This document shows, one piece after another, positions 7,942-15,964 of a stretch of DNA of 64,000 bases; the first letter of the stretch is position 1; every line of letters begins with the position of its first letter. A program made the position numbers and the translations under genes. The DNA is taken from the NCBI RefSeq assembly GCF_943733665.1, contig NZ_OX030782.1:4016501-4080500 (forward strand). Direction: 5' to 3'. This stretch comes from Aquimarina sp. Aq107. Lineage in GTDB: Bacteria > Bacteroidota > Bacteroidia > Flavobacteriales > Flavobacteriaceae. Under the pieces are notes generated by a model that saw nothing but the letters and a program-made list of their open reading frames with translations, was not told the DNA's origin and ran no database searches.

Positions 7942-8758
7942 AAAACCCGGATCAGTGCGGTTGAACGAGGAACAGTATGCAGAAATGGATCGATTGGGAT
8001 TCACCAGTGAGAGTGCCTATGTAAAATATAAAATGCAACAGGGGCAGTCCAAACTTGAAGTTTTGAAAACAACTTCTGAAAAAGATACAGTGAGACAATT
8101 ACCTGTGACAAGTACATCTCGTCAGGGAGGTACTGAGGTAGAAAACAGGCTTACTATTCAGCGATTATCCATAGAGAATCGAAAGCTTCAGGAGAAGCTC
8201 GAAGAAGTTTCTAAAAACAGTCAGGAAACCTTAAACGGAGTACATCATAAGGTGCATAGTATGCTTCAGGAAGAACTTCAAAAACGAGATTTTGAAGAAC
8301 TCAAAGAGGCTTTTGCAAAAAATAAAAAGGAGATAGAAAAACTAGAAAAAGATCTCAGTGAATCCAAGAAAGAAACCGAAACCAAACAAGAAGAAATTGA
8401 AACCTTGGTTAAAAAGTTAGGATTAGTAGAATTAGGAAAAGCTCTTCTTCCAGGCGCCATTTCAGGATTAGCCAAACAATACCCAAATCAAATGAAAGGG
8501 ATCGCAGGAACACTTGGGAATTTAGGTCTCAGCCACAATGTGGCAGATGAAAATTTAGATAATGGAGAAGATAAGGATTACTTACTCCAAATTCTAAATC
8601 ATCTCAATGAAGTGTTTACTGAAGAGCAGTTTGAACAAGTTGTTCAACTGATGTTTCAGTTAGGAGATCAGCTAAAAGATGATCAGGGGATTCTCCAAAA
8701 AATAGAATACTATTTAAATCAATTACAAAAGAAAAAAGGACAAAGTGAAAAAGTATAA
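7922..8758 (+). CDS. Coiled-coil protein with short N-terminal strand-helix motif
   Basis: A 278-residue protein. Residues about 9-35 (GSVRLNEEQYAEMDRLGFTS) resemble the start of a ribbon-helix-helix or phage-type initiator motif, but the match is weak. Residues about 70-165 form a long charged coiled coil (heptad-like LQEKLEEVSK, KEIEKLEKDL, KKETETKQEEIETL). The last 110 residues are helical with small hydrophobic patches. A start at the second methionine (7925) is equally good. In a virion gene order, a coiled-coil protein could be a scaffold or fibre; I cannot decide. Confidence 0.5.
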   Translation: MMEARNRKPGSVRLNEEQYAEMDRLGFTSESAYVKYKMQQGQSKLEVLKTTSEKDTVRQLPVTSTSRQGGTEVENRLTIQRLSIENRKLQEKLEEVSKNSQETLNGVHHKVHSMLQEELQKRDFEELKEAFAKNKKEIEKLEKDLSESKKETETKQEEIETLVKKLGLVELGKALLPGAISGLAKQYPNQMKGIAGTLGNLGLSHNVADENLDNGEDKDYLLQILNHLNEVFTEEQFEQVVQLMFQLGDQLKDDQGILQKIEYYLNQLQKKKGQSEKV

Positions 8759-8823
8759 AGTACTGATATAATTAGATACTATGTACTAATTACTTAATAC
8801 TAAATAAGCTAAAACGAGAAATT

Positions 8824-9006
8824 ATGGAATCACAAATCACAGTAAACATAGCTGTCAAAGATAAAACAGAAGCACATCAAGTGAAAAAGGCTTTTGAAAC
8901 CATGAATAGACATTTTGGAGCTAAAGGGATTATCAAGATGGAACATCTATTTCTAAATGATGCTTTTATCCGAAATCTGGTAAAAATTAAAATTAAAAGA
9001 GTATAA
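8824..9006 (+). CDS. Small basic protein, 60 residues
   Basis: A 60-residue basic protein predicted to be half strand, half helix (QITVNIAVKDKTEAHQVKKA, then AKGIIKMEHLFLNDAF). No membrane segment or known family is visible. It lies between the coiled-coil gene and the annexin-like gene, ending three bases before the latter starts. The start ATG follows an AT-rich 65-base gap. Its size and spacing are ordinary for a viral accessory gene, but it is kept only because it fits the operon. Confidence 0.45.
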   Translation: MESQITVNIAVKDKTEAHQVKKAFETMNRHFGAKGIIKMEHLFLNDAFIRNLVKIKIKRV

Positions 9007-9009
9007 CCG

Positions 9010-9435
9010 ATGGCGCTCCCTACAGTACTGGCTATGCAAGCAATAAAGCAAAGATCAAAGGTTAGTATCGGTAGTACTGCTATTTCTGTACTACTAGCTA
9101 CAGGATTAGGCGCTGTCGGCTTTTTTGGAATTCGAGCATTAGTACGGAAATTCAAAAGGGATATTCGTGAGGGACAAGCCCTCAATGAAGGTAATCCTGC
9201 CAATTTTGCCATTCGATTGGTCATGGCTTTTGAAAATGACAACGCTTTTGGTTGGGGAACAGATGAAGAGGCTTTATTCAGAACCTTAGAGCAAATCCCA
9301 TCGGCTAGTATGATGCGAAAAGTACAGCGCGCTTATCGAGATCTGGAAGGTATAAATCTTGCAGCTGACTTGCAAAGTGAACTTACTACAGAGGAGTTCG
9401 CTATTGCCAATGAAATTATTAATTCAAAAAGATAA
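9010..9435 (+). CDS. Membrane-anchored protein with a single annexin-like repeat
   Basis: A 141-residue protein. A hydrophobic segment lies at about residues 20-43, flanked by basic residues. Residues about 65-137 look like one annexin repeat: NAFGWGTDEEALFRTLEQIP (GTDE at 83-86), then the QRAYRDLEGINLAADL and LQSELTTEEF elements in the order and spacing of the four-helix annexin repeat. Annexin repeats occur in bacteria, but one repeat on a membrane anchor inside a virus-like cluster is unusual. The GTDE loop binds calcium in eukaryotic annexins, though the acidic residue that completes a type II site is not obvious here. Confidence 0.6.
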   Translation: MALPTVLAMQAIKQRSKVSIGSTAISVLLATGLGAVGFFGIRALVRKFKRDIREGQALNEGNPANFAIRLVMAFENDNAFGWGTDEEALFRTLEQIPSASMMRKVQRAYRDLEGINLAADLQSELTTEEFAIANEIINSKR

Positions 9436-9439
9436 AAAG

Positions 9440-10426
9440 ATGCAACAAATTATAAAAAGTAGGACCCGAAAGAAAAAAAAGCCATTATCACAAAAACAGA
9501 TTTTGATAATTGGACTTGGTAGCGGTGTGGCATTAGGTTTAGGATACCTAGCTTATAACCATTTTAGAAATAAAGCTGCTGTAAGACGAAGCTTTACTAA
9601 TAATCCAATTACAATTCCTTCCGAAGACATTGTAACAACACCAAATTTACCAGTGGCTGCCGTTGGCAACTTTCCAGTGAAAAGAGGTGCCAGAGGTTCA
9701 TTAGTAGTGATGATACAAAATGCACTCCTGGCAAAAGGAGGACAAGCCGCTATGATCATCAAAGAGACTAGTTTTAGAAATGGTCGTGTGGACGGAATTT
9801 TCGGTAAAGGAACAGAACGAGCACTTAGAGCAGCCGGTTTTCCTTCGGCAATTACGCAAAGTATTTTTACCACTTTAGTAGGCAAAACTACAACATCAGG
9901 ATTCGATGCTGCATCGATCTCAAAAGAAATTATAGATGCTGCCAATAAAAGAAATCTGTTTGGAGTACTTGGTGGATTGAAGAAAATAAATTCTGTACCC
10001 CAATATCAATCAGTGAGTACTTTTTTTCAGGGAGTACGAATCGCAGGGATTAGGGTCACTTCTTTAGTCAACGCCTTATTAAGTGTGGCATTCAAACAAA
10101 AAGAACTTGAGAAGGTAAAAATAAGATCAGAGTTCAGGCGTATGGGACTCAAACAAAATGCTCGCGGAATATGGTTCATACCAGGACTCGGTGGAGCCAT
10201 TGGCTCTTTTGATAACAATGCAAATCAAGTCAATAATGAGTGGAACTTGGCTATCGCAGTTAAACCTACCCTACTAAAGTCTACTGATGGATCTTTTATA
10301 GTTCCTGAATTAACTCCTAATACGGTAGTAGGATATATCACAGGTATGGAAAATGGAGTCACCAGAATTCTAACTCAATCTGGAGAAACCGTCTTCGCTC
10401 CTACCAGAAACCTATCCTCCTTTTGA
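9440..10426 (+). CDS. Membrane-anchored peptidoglycan-binding-like protein
   Basis: I start this gene at 9440 (MQQIIKSRTRKKKK), just after the previous stop codon; the longer frame from 9359 would overlap that gene. The product is 328 residues: a basic N-terminus, a glycine-rich membrane segment at about 20-40, then a region at about 79-150 resembling a peptidoglycan-binding type 1 domain (GARGSLVVMIQNALLAKGG, later DGIFGKGTERALRAAG). The remaining 180 residues are beta-rich and unassigned. A cell-wall contact role at entry or lysis fits. Confidence 0.6.
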   Translation: MQQIIKSRTRKKKKPLSQKQILIIGLGSGVALGLGYLAYNHFRNKAAVRRSFTNNPITIPSEDIVTTPNLPVAAVGNFPVKRGARGSLVVMIQNALLAKGGQAAMIIKETSFRNGRVDGIFGKGTERALRAAGFPSAITQSIFTTLVGKTTTSGFDAASISKEIIDAANKRNLFGVLGGLKKINSVPQYQSVSTFFQGVRIAGIRVTSLVNALLSVAFKQKELEKVKIRSEFRRMGLKQNARGIWFIPGLGGAIGSFDNNANQVNNEWNLAIAVKPTLLKSTDGSFIVPELTPNTVVGYITGMENGVTRILTQSGETVFAPTRNLSSF

Positions 10427-10488
10427 CTGCCATTGACAGATTAATCATAAATCAACCAGATAAAACAAAGCTTTAAAAACTAACAGAA

Positions 10489-10881
10489 ATGAAAAAAATA
10501 ATAAAATGGTTACAACCGATTTTTGATAAGTTCGAACCTCTTTGGAGCTACTTTAAAGTATGGCGGGAATTATCCTCATTAGCGGTTGGGCTAATTCTTT
10601 GGATTCATAGTGCGGTTTTCCTTCGTTGGATAGATCCTACTGCAGGGACGTATGATGCGGGTGTATTTCAGGTATATCTATTTGCCATTATTGGGATTTT
10701 TATTCTACACGGAATTGTACGGATCTTGATGAAACTCATCTGGCCTACTTCCGAAGATTATCTCGACCATCATTTCAGAAATGACTTTAACACCGTTACA
10801 CCATGGCAGAAACTAAAACTATCAACCTTTATATTCTTTGCTTTCTTATTTGCAGTAGCCTTACTGGCCAGGGCTCTATGA
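10489..10881 (+). CDS. Holin-like membrane protein
   Basis: A 130-residue protein with three membrane segments at about residues 29-48, 63-85 and 103-125, joined by short loops and preceded by a charged, aromatic N-terminus. Size, topology and position just before a cell-wall hydrolase gene fit a holin, the pore-forming lysis trigger. No holin family motif was recognised. Its last codons overlap the start of the endolysin gene, suggesting coupled translation. A membrane-structural role in the particle is the alternative. Confidence 0.5.
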   Translation: MKKIIKWLQPIFDKFEPLWSYFKVWRELSSLAVGLILWIHSAVFLRWIDPTAGTYDAGVFQVYLFAIIGIFILHGIVRILMKLIWPTSEDYLDHHFRNDFNTVTPWQKLKLSTFIFFAFLFAVALLARAL

Positions 10882-11375
10882 GCCATAGAGGCAACCATAA
10901 AGATGAGCAATACACTAGACAATGTGTAAAAGAACTATACGATTCCCAAGTTGGGGTTCGAGAAACTGGAGGTTCTAATCGAGGACCTCAGGTAGAGATG
11001 TATTTAGAGAGTGTGGATTTAGGTCCTGGATATGCCTGGTGTGCAGCTTTTGTTTCTTGGGTTTATCAGAATACAGGTATTCAAACGCCACTTAATGGTT
11101 GGGTACCGAGTTATGCATTAGAGCGTAAACGCATTTATCAAAGAGGAAAGTTTAGTAAGAGTAAGCCACAACAAGGCGATGTATTTTTAATCTGGTATCA
11201 CAAATTGAATCGTCCGGCACATATCGGATTTGTAGATCAGTGGGGAGATAAATGGATTGTAACCGTAGAAGGTAATACAAACGATAATGGCTCTCGTGAA
11301 GGTGATGGTGTGTATCGAAAACGAAGATTGAAAAAACAAATCTGGGTAGTATCTGATTTCATTGGTAACAATTAA
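10878..11375 (+). CDS. CHAP-type endolysin (peptidoglycan amidase/endopeptidase)
   Basis: I prefer the start at 10878, where ATG overlaps the holin-like stop codon (ATGA), giving 165 residues. The same frame is open from 10803 and would add 25 hydrophobic residues. The catalytic features are Cys55 in GYAWCAAFVS, His115 in RPAHIGFV and Asn133 in EGNTND, with a KPQQGDVFLIW strand between, matching the CHAP/TIGR02594 pattern. Such enzymes cleave peptide cross-links or the amide bond in peptidoglycan. The position after a holin-like gene fits a lysis cassette. Confidence 0.75.
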   Translation: MSHRGNHKDEQYTRQCVKELYDSQVGVRETGGSNRGPQVEMYLESVDLGPGYAWCAAFVSWVYQNTGIQTPLNGWVPSYALERKRIYQRGKFSKSKPQQGDVFLIWYHKLNRPAHIGFVDQWGDKWIVTVEGNTNDNGSREGDGVYRKRRLKKQIWVVSDFIGNN

Positions 11376-11399
11376 TATCAAAATGTAACATTAAAGTAA

Positions 11400-12062
11400 A
11401 TGCTTGGAAAGAGTTTGCAAATATTACGAAGTAAAGGATATAAGGTTTATAGACAGCCTTATAAACTCAATATCGTGGGGTATCGCAGTCGTTTTATACA
11501 TAGTAATCGTTTTGACGATGAGATACACGTTTTTTATACTAATGATAAAGGGAAATGGGTATATCATATGTTTAAAGCAACTACGGATCCAGGGCAATAT
11601 TGGTTAGACAATCCTATGCATTCTCAAGGAACCGCTTTTTTAAAAAAAGGACAATATATAGATGCCTATAGTTTAGGATTGCATAGAGGTATTTATCAAG
11701 CTCTTATACAAAAAGCTCCGGTAAGTGTTATTCGAAACTATGAGCGAAAAGGATTGTTTAAATGGTTCGAATCTGGATTTCAGGATACAGGAAAATTTGG
11801 AATCAATATTCATCGAGCCAGAAAACAAGGAACTACCAAAGTGATTGATGACTTTTCCGCTGGGTGTTTGGTGTTTGCCAATGCCAATGATTTTGATCGT
11901 TTTCTAAAACTTTCTAATGAACATAGAAAACGATATGGAAATTACTTTACAGTGACATTAGTAGATTTTAGAGATGAACGAAGAAGACGATTGCAATTAG
12001 CAGCTTGGGGATCTTTGATAGCTGCCGGTGGATTATTAGCAATTACCAGAATGAGCGTATGA
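11400..12062 (+). CDS. L,D-transpeptidase-like (YkuD-type) protein with C-terminal membrane segment
   Basis: A 220-residue protein. The central part reads GINIHRARKQG, then DDFSAGCLVFANANDFDRF, which resembles the catalytic strand-turn HxxS...SxGC of the YkuD L,D-transpeptidase fold, with His138 and Cys156 the likely catalytic pair. Related proteins occur in phages and in Bacteroidota genomes as cell-wall-active enzymes. A hydrophobic segment lies at about 200-215. It starts 24 bases after the endolysin and overlaps the next small gene by ATGA. The distinction from a true transpeptidase is not certain. Confidence 0.5.
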   Translation: MLGKSLQILRSKGYKVYRQPYKLNIVGYRSRFIHSNRFDDEIHVFYTNDKGKWVYHMFKATTDPGQYWLDNPMHSQGTAFLKKGQYIDAYSLGLHRGIYQALIQKAPVSVIRNYERKGLFKWFESGFQDTGKFGINIHRARKQGTTKVIDDFSAGCLVFANANDFDRFLKLSNEHRKRYGNYFTVTLVDFRDERRRRLQLAAWGSLIAAGGLLAITRMSV

Positions 12063-12229
12063 AAGTTTCAAAAAATACACAGAAAGCCGGTTGGGTTCTC
12101 ATTGGGAGTATGTTGGGGTTTATAGTAGCTAAAAAATATGCTCCAAAGGAAACCTATCCTTTTGTACTAATAGGTGGTTTTATAGGAACTTGTTTGGGTG
12201 AAGAATTAATATCACAAGAAGAAAAATGA
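12059..12229 (+). CDS. Small two-helix membrane protein
   Basis: A 56-residue protein starting at the ATGA overlap with the previous gene. It has two hydrophobic segments (AGWVLIGSMLGFIVAKKY and FVLIGGFIGTCLGEELI). The longer frame from 12005 lies inside the preceding gene and is not preferred. It overlaps the next gene's start by four bases. This tight coupling supports a real gene; function is unknown, though small holin or anti-holin proteins have this shape. Confidence 0.55.
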   Translation: MKVSKNTQKAGWVLIGSMLGFIVAKKYAPKETYPFVLIGGFIGTCLGEELISQEEK

Positions 12230-12474
12230 ATGATATGAAGTGGAACACAAAACTTCAAAAGGATAAAAGAAAACGATGCAGAGCTTTTATAAAAGCGTTG
12301 GAAAAGTTATCATCTCAATATGGAGTAGCAATTGATAGTTTCGGAGCTCCTTATGTTTTAGAAAATCCACAACCGATTATCTATGAAGTAGATGATGATA
12401 CCGAATCTTTGGAATCCCTATGGGACGGAAAAGAAGGGTATGATTCTTTCGCAAATAAAAACTTAGCAAAGTAG
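12226..12474 (+). CDS. Hypothetical protein, 82 residues
   Basis: A small soluble protein with a basic helical N-terminus (KWNTKLQKDKRKRCRAFI) and an acidic C-terminus (YEVDDDTESLESLWDGKEGY). No domain is recognised. Its ATG overlaps the stop of the preceding gene by four bases, and the next gene begins one base after its stop. It is kept as a gene because of this spacing. A DNA- or protein-binding accessory role is possible but not shown. Confidence 0.5.
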   Translation: MNDMKWNTKLQKDKRKRCRAFIKALEKLSSQYGVAIDSFGAPYVLENPQPIIYEVDDDTESLESLWDGKEGYDSFANKNLAK

Positions 12475-12475
12475 T

Positions 12476-12706
12476 ATGAAATCTATACGACAAAAAGGAA
12501 TCTATTTTGAAGGAGAGGAACCGGTTAAGCTAAGAGCTTATTATAAATATGAACTAGCTGCATTATACAATGTATGCACCAAAACCTTCTCTTCTTGGAT
12601 ACATACCTATTTGGAAGAGTTAGAGAAATTTGGATATAAAAAAAGTACCAAGCTTCTGAGACCAGAAGTGGTGCGTTTTTTGTTTGAAAGGTTGGGGGAA
12701 CCTTAA
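12476..12706 (+). CDS. Small helix-turn-helix protein, paralogue-like to the divergent left-end protein
   Basis: A 76-residue protein with the segment YKYELAALYNVCTKTFSSWI, a helix-turn-helix-like helix pair, and the C-terminal LLRPEVVRFLFERLG. Spacing and key residues match the left-end protein (x-K-x-ELA ... LLxPxEVRxxFxxxG). It closes the lysis/structural run. A 142-base gap with no gene follows, then the RadC-like gene. The role may be control of the rightward genes. Confidence 0.55.
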   Translation: MKSIRQKGIYFEGEEPVKLRAYYKYELAALYNVCTKTFSSWIHTYLEELEKFGYKKSTKLLRPEVVRFLFERLGEP

Positions 12707-12848
12707 AACAAAATAATATTTAAGGAAGATATAAAGCTGGTATAAACATAATACAGGAAGCTATTTATCTTTTTTAAGTATTATGAGAACTCAACCCGAA
12801 ACTAACTCCTAGTGATTCTATATCATTACCTCCAGATATTCTAAAGTA

Positions 12849-13481
12849 ATGATCAAGAGAAAAAACACTGTTGCTCACATCAGCAAACGAGCCAAACAAA
12901 TCCGAAAAAAAGGAGAGAAATGGACGGATGCGATCAAAAGAGCATCCAAAGAATTAAAATCAAAGAAGCATGTACTTGGAGCAACTTCAAAAGCTCCTTC
13001 TTATACCATCAGTGGATTAAATGGTTTAAAAGGATCTGCTAACACTACTCCTATTCCCGAGATTAACATTACTTTTTCTAGAAGAAGAAAGGTTACCGGA
13101 AAAATAGGTTCTGCAAGGGATGTAGCTAACACTATCTCCAAATTTTATACAAAAAACACAATCGAAGTTAGAGAGCAATTTTTTGTTTTGTATTTGGACA
13201 ATAGTTATAAAGTACTAGGATATCACACCCATTCCGTTGGTGGTATCAAAGGAAGCCTTGTTGATCTAAGAATTCTATTCTCCGTTGCATTAAAAAGTTT
13301 AGCAACCAGTATTATCATAGCACACAATCATCCATCCGGAGCCTTAAGACCAAGTTCATCCGATATCGGTATAACCTCTAAGATTAAAAAAGCTGGAGAG
13401 TTATTAGACATCCAATTATTGGATCATATCATTATTACCAAGGAGAGCTTTTACTCATTTGCTGAAGAAGGGAAACTATGA
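12849..13481 (+). CDS. RadC-like JAB/MPN domain protein
   Basis: A 210-residue protein. The first 45 residues are very basic with a KRAKQIRKKGEKWTDAIKRA helix. Residues about 105-205 form the RadC core: IIIAHNHPSGALRPSSSDIG shows the JAMM-type metal site (His159, His161 and Asp172 after the S-x-S spacing). RadC family proteins are common on mobile elements; despite the name, a DNA repair role is not established, and roles in anti-restriction or DNA processing have been suggested. Its stop overlaps the start of the methyltransferase gene by four bases (ATGA), so the two are probably expressed together. Confidence 0.8.
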   Translation: MIKRKNTVAHISKRAKQIRKKGEKWTDAIKRASKELKSKKHVLGATSKAPSYTISGLNGLKGSANTTPIPEINITFSRRRKVTGKIGSARDVANTISKFYTKNTIEVREQFFVLYLDNSYKVLGYHTHSVGGIKGSLVDLRILFSVALKSLATSIIIAHNHPSGALRPSSSDIGITSKIKKAGELLDIQLLDHIIITKESFYSFAEEGKL

Positions 13482-14701
13482 AGAAACCCGTATTGCTGGA
13501 CCTGTTTTCCGGGATAGGTGGATTTCCTAAAGGACTCATAGAAGGTGGTTTCAAATTCAAAAAACACTACTTCAGTGAAATTGATCCTTTTGCTATCGCC
13601 AATTATTCATATAACTTTAAAAATGCTACTTATGTCGGACCAATCGAAAACATCAAAAAAGGAACCATCCAAAAACCAGATATCATCACCTTCGGTTCCC
13701 CATGCCAGGATCTTTCGATGGCTGGAAAACGGAAAGGTATCAAAGGAAGTAAGAGCAGACTCTTTTTTGAAGCAATTAGAATCCTCGACCTTCATAAACC
13801 CCGTCTGTTTATCTTTGAAAACGTCAAAGGACTTTTCTCCAGTAACCAAGGCAAAGACTTTGAAATCGTACTTAGATCGTTTGCCAACCTTGGGATATAT
13901 GACATCCAATGGCAATTGCTTAATACTTCCTGGTTTCTCCCCCAGAATAGAGAGCGGATCTACCTTGTCGGATCACTTAGAGGAACAACCAGACCCCAAG
14001 TATTTCCTATCGGAGAAAGCTGTCAAAAGACTGAAAATTGCACTCGAAGAAAACTCTCGGAAGCCAACATTTCTTCAACAATACATACCAAAGTAGGTGA
14101 CTCTTATGTAAAAGACAATCCCTATATCTTAACCATCAGAGGCGGTAGAAATGTAAAAAGTGGATCAAAAGTAGAATTCCGAAAAGATGGAAACACCAAT
14201 TGCCTAACGGGTGTTCCTGAAGACAATCTGTTTTATAATAATTGGATACCATTAAAATCTGAACGCACTGAAAAAGCAAAAAGCATTCGAAAAAATCATC
14301 AGAAAAAAGGAAAAGATTATGCTCCTTTTAAAGAAAAACAATTGGTGCCTCGTGCTGATGGGAAAACAAGCGCAATCCTGTCGCAAGGACATCAAGATAA
14401 TCTAATCACTAATTTACATTGTGTTCGTAAATTGACTACTTTAGAATGTGAACGCTTGCAGGGTTTTCCTGATCATTGGACAAAATATGGTATTCGTGAT
14501 GGTAAAGAAATAGAATTGAGTGATAGTAGAAGATACCAGTTGATCGGAAATGCAGTGAGTGTTCCTGTTGTGAAAATGGTTGGCATACAACTTTTAAAAG
14601 GGATATCTCAAAACCAAAACCCTGTAAAGAATACCGATCACAATATGTTCATCTTACAATCAAAAGCATTGAAGCTTCAACTTTTATTTTTGAAATCATA
14701 A
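13478..14701 (+). CDS. DNA (cytosine-5) methyltransferase
   Basis: A 407-residue C5 methyltransferase with all the main motifs: motif I DLFSGIGG (8-15), motif IV GSPCQDLSMAG (catalytic Cys76), motif VI FENVKG (113-118), motif VIII QNRERIYLVG (156-165), motif IX region KLTTLECERLQGFP, and motif X QLIGNAVSVPVV. The target recognition region in between is about 150 residues, so it appears intact. There is no nuclease partner nearby, so it looks like an orphan phage methyltransferase that could protect the element from host restriction. The recognition site cannot be read from the sequence. Confidence 0.92.
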   Translation: MKKPVLLDLFSGIGGFPKGLIEGGFKFKKHYFSEIDPFAIANYSYNFKNATYVGPIENIKKGTIQKPDIITFGSPCQDLSMAGKRKGIKGSKSRLFFEAIRILDLHKPRLFIFENVKGLFSSNQGKDFEIVLRSFANLGIYDIQWQLLNTSWFLPQNRERIYLVGSLRGTTRPQVFPIGESCQKTENCTRRKLSEANISSTIHTKVGDSYVKDNPYILTIRGGRNVKSGSKVEFRKDGNTNCLTGVPEDNLFYNNWIPLKSERTEKAKSIRKNHQKKGKDYAPFKEKQLVPRADGKTSAILSQGHQDNLITNLHCVRKLTTLECERLQGFPDHWTKYGIRDGKEIELSDSRRYQLIGNAVSVPVVKMVGIQLLKGISQNQNPVKNTDHNMFILQSKALKLQLLFLKS

Positions 14702-14764
14702 CACATTGTAACCTATCCCGAACTATCAGGAAAGCATAAAAACATTTTAACCTAGCATTGTCTA

Positions 14765-15964
14765 ATGAGAAAAAACGCTGTTTCATTTGACAATTATCAT
14801 CAAACACTCTCCCAGGATGATATAAAAGATCTTCCTGATATTCTACAAAAAGGACATCAATTCTTTTTGGAAGCTAAAGAGTTCTATCACCAAGAACCAG
14901 AAATATGGGAAACCATTGATATCTATCTGGAGCAATTGAACTTGTTCTTATCATCCCAGGAAAAAAAAAATAGCAATGATGCTGCAGTTGATTTTCTAAA
15001 AACCTTCCTGAATATGCATAACTCTGTTCAATCCAAAGATGAATTAAAGGATTTCATATTTAGACTACAAAAAGCAGTCTCCAATAAGAAAATTACCAAA
15101 GATGATCGGTATGCAACGCATATAGAACAATTGCAGCACAAGCTGATCAAACAACATAACGAAATGATCCTGCAGGATCAGGTTAAAATTTTCATCAATC
15201 GCAAATGGAGATCCCAACTAAAAAGGATTGTCAATCCATTGCCAGACAAAAACCTATCCGGTCTTGATATCACAACTCCTAGAGAAGGCTACCTATTCAC
15301 CTCTTTTGATCAACAACCTATAGCCAGCGCTACTCCAACTTTTCGATTGCCTGGAGCGATGGGCGAATTGTTAGGGGATTTAGAAAAATTTGAATTAGCC
15401 ATTACTATTGAAGGGGATCAAGGAGGTGGGAAAACTAGATTTACATACCAGTTAGCCGATGCTTTTGCAGAGATCGGAAATAATGTTGCCATTTTCACCT
15501 TAGAGATTGGCGGTAAATCTGATTTAATTACCCGAATGAAAGATGAATATCTCAGTCCACAAAATAGGAATCGTATCTCCAGAGCAGATCAACTTCCTGA
15601 CGGATATCAAACAATTTCAAATGCTACTGGTGTCTTTGATGTGATCATTATTGATAGTTGGAACAAGACAGGATTACCCTCACAAGACTTTGATCGCTTA
15701 CGAAAACAATATCCGGATACCATATTCATCGTTATTTTTCAGCGTACTACTCAGAAAACCATTCGTGGAGGAACGGCTCCTTTATACGATGCAGGAATCA
15801 ATATAGAAGTGATTAAAGTAGACGATACCTTCCAAAACAATTATGCGGTGACCACTAAAAATCGATATGGTATTACAGGGGTCAAATACAATATTTCTAC
15901 TAAAGAAATTATTCGAGCTACCAATGATGTATCAGAAACAGAACCTCAAACAGAAACGGCATGA
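14765..15964 (+). CDS. RadA/Sms-like RecA-fold ATPase
   Basis: A 399-residue ATPase. The first 200 residues are helical and unassigned; no zinc finger is visible. Walker A lies at GDQGGGKT (217-224), Walker B at VIIIDS (293-298), then a stretch ending in KNRYG (365-369), close to the KNRFG motif that is typical of RadA. The GGTAPLYDAGINIEVI segment resembles the RadA region after the KT-rich loop. The C-terminal Lon-protease-like domain of RadA is missing. It is probably a helicase-like ATPase of element replication or DNA handling; no FtsK/HerA-type packaging ATPase was found, and this is the block's only visible motor. Confidence 0.65.
   Translation: MRKNAVSFDNYHQTLSQDDIKDLPDILQKGHQFFLEAKEFYHQEPEIWETIDIYLEQLNLFLSSQEKKNSNDAAVDFLKTFLNMHNSVQSKDELKDFIFRLQKAVSNKKITKDDRYATHIEQLQHKLIKQHNEMILQDQVKIFINRKWRSQLKRIVNPLPDKNLSGLDITTPREGYLFTSFDQQPIASATPTFRLPGAMGELLGDLEKFELAITIEGDQGGGKTRFTYQLADAFAEIGNNVAIFTLEIGGKSDLITRMKDEYLSPQNRNRISRADQLPDGYQTISNATGVFDVIIIDSWNKTGLPSQDFDRLRKQYPDTIFIVIFQRTTQKTIRGGTAPLYDAGINIEVIKVDDTFQNNYAVTTKNRYGITGVKYNISTKEIIRATNDVSETEPQTETA

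Noticed and set aside
12005-12058. Longer start of the 56-residue membrane protein
   Set aside because: It would overlap the preceding gene by more than 50 bases, whereas the ATGA start at 12059 fits the overlap pattern of this block.
14765-15964. FtsK/HerA-type packaging ATPase
   Set aside because: Walker B lacks the DE pair, and the KNRYG motif and following segment fit RadA better.
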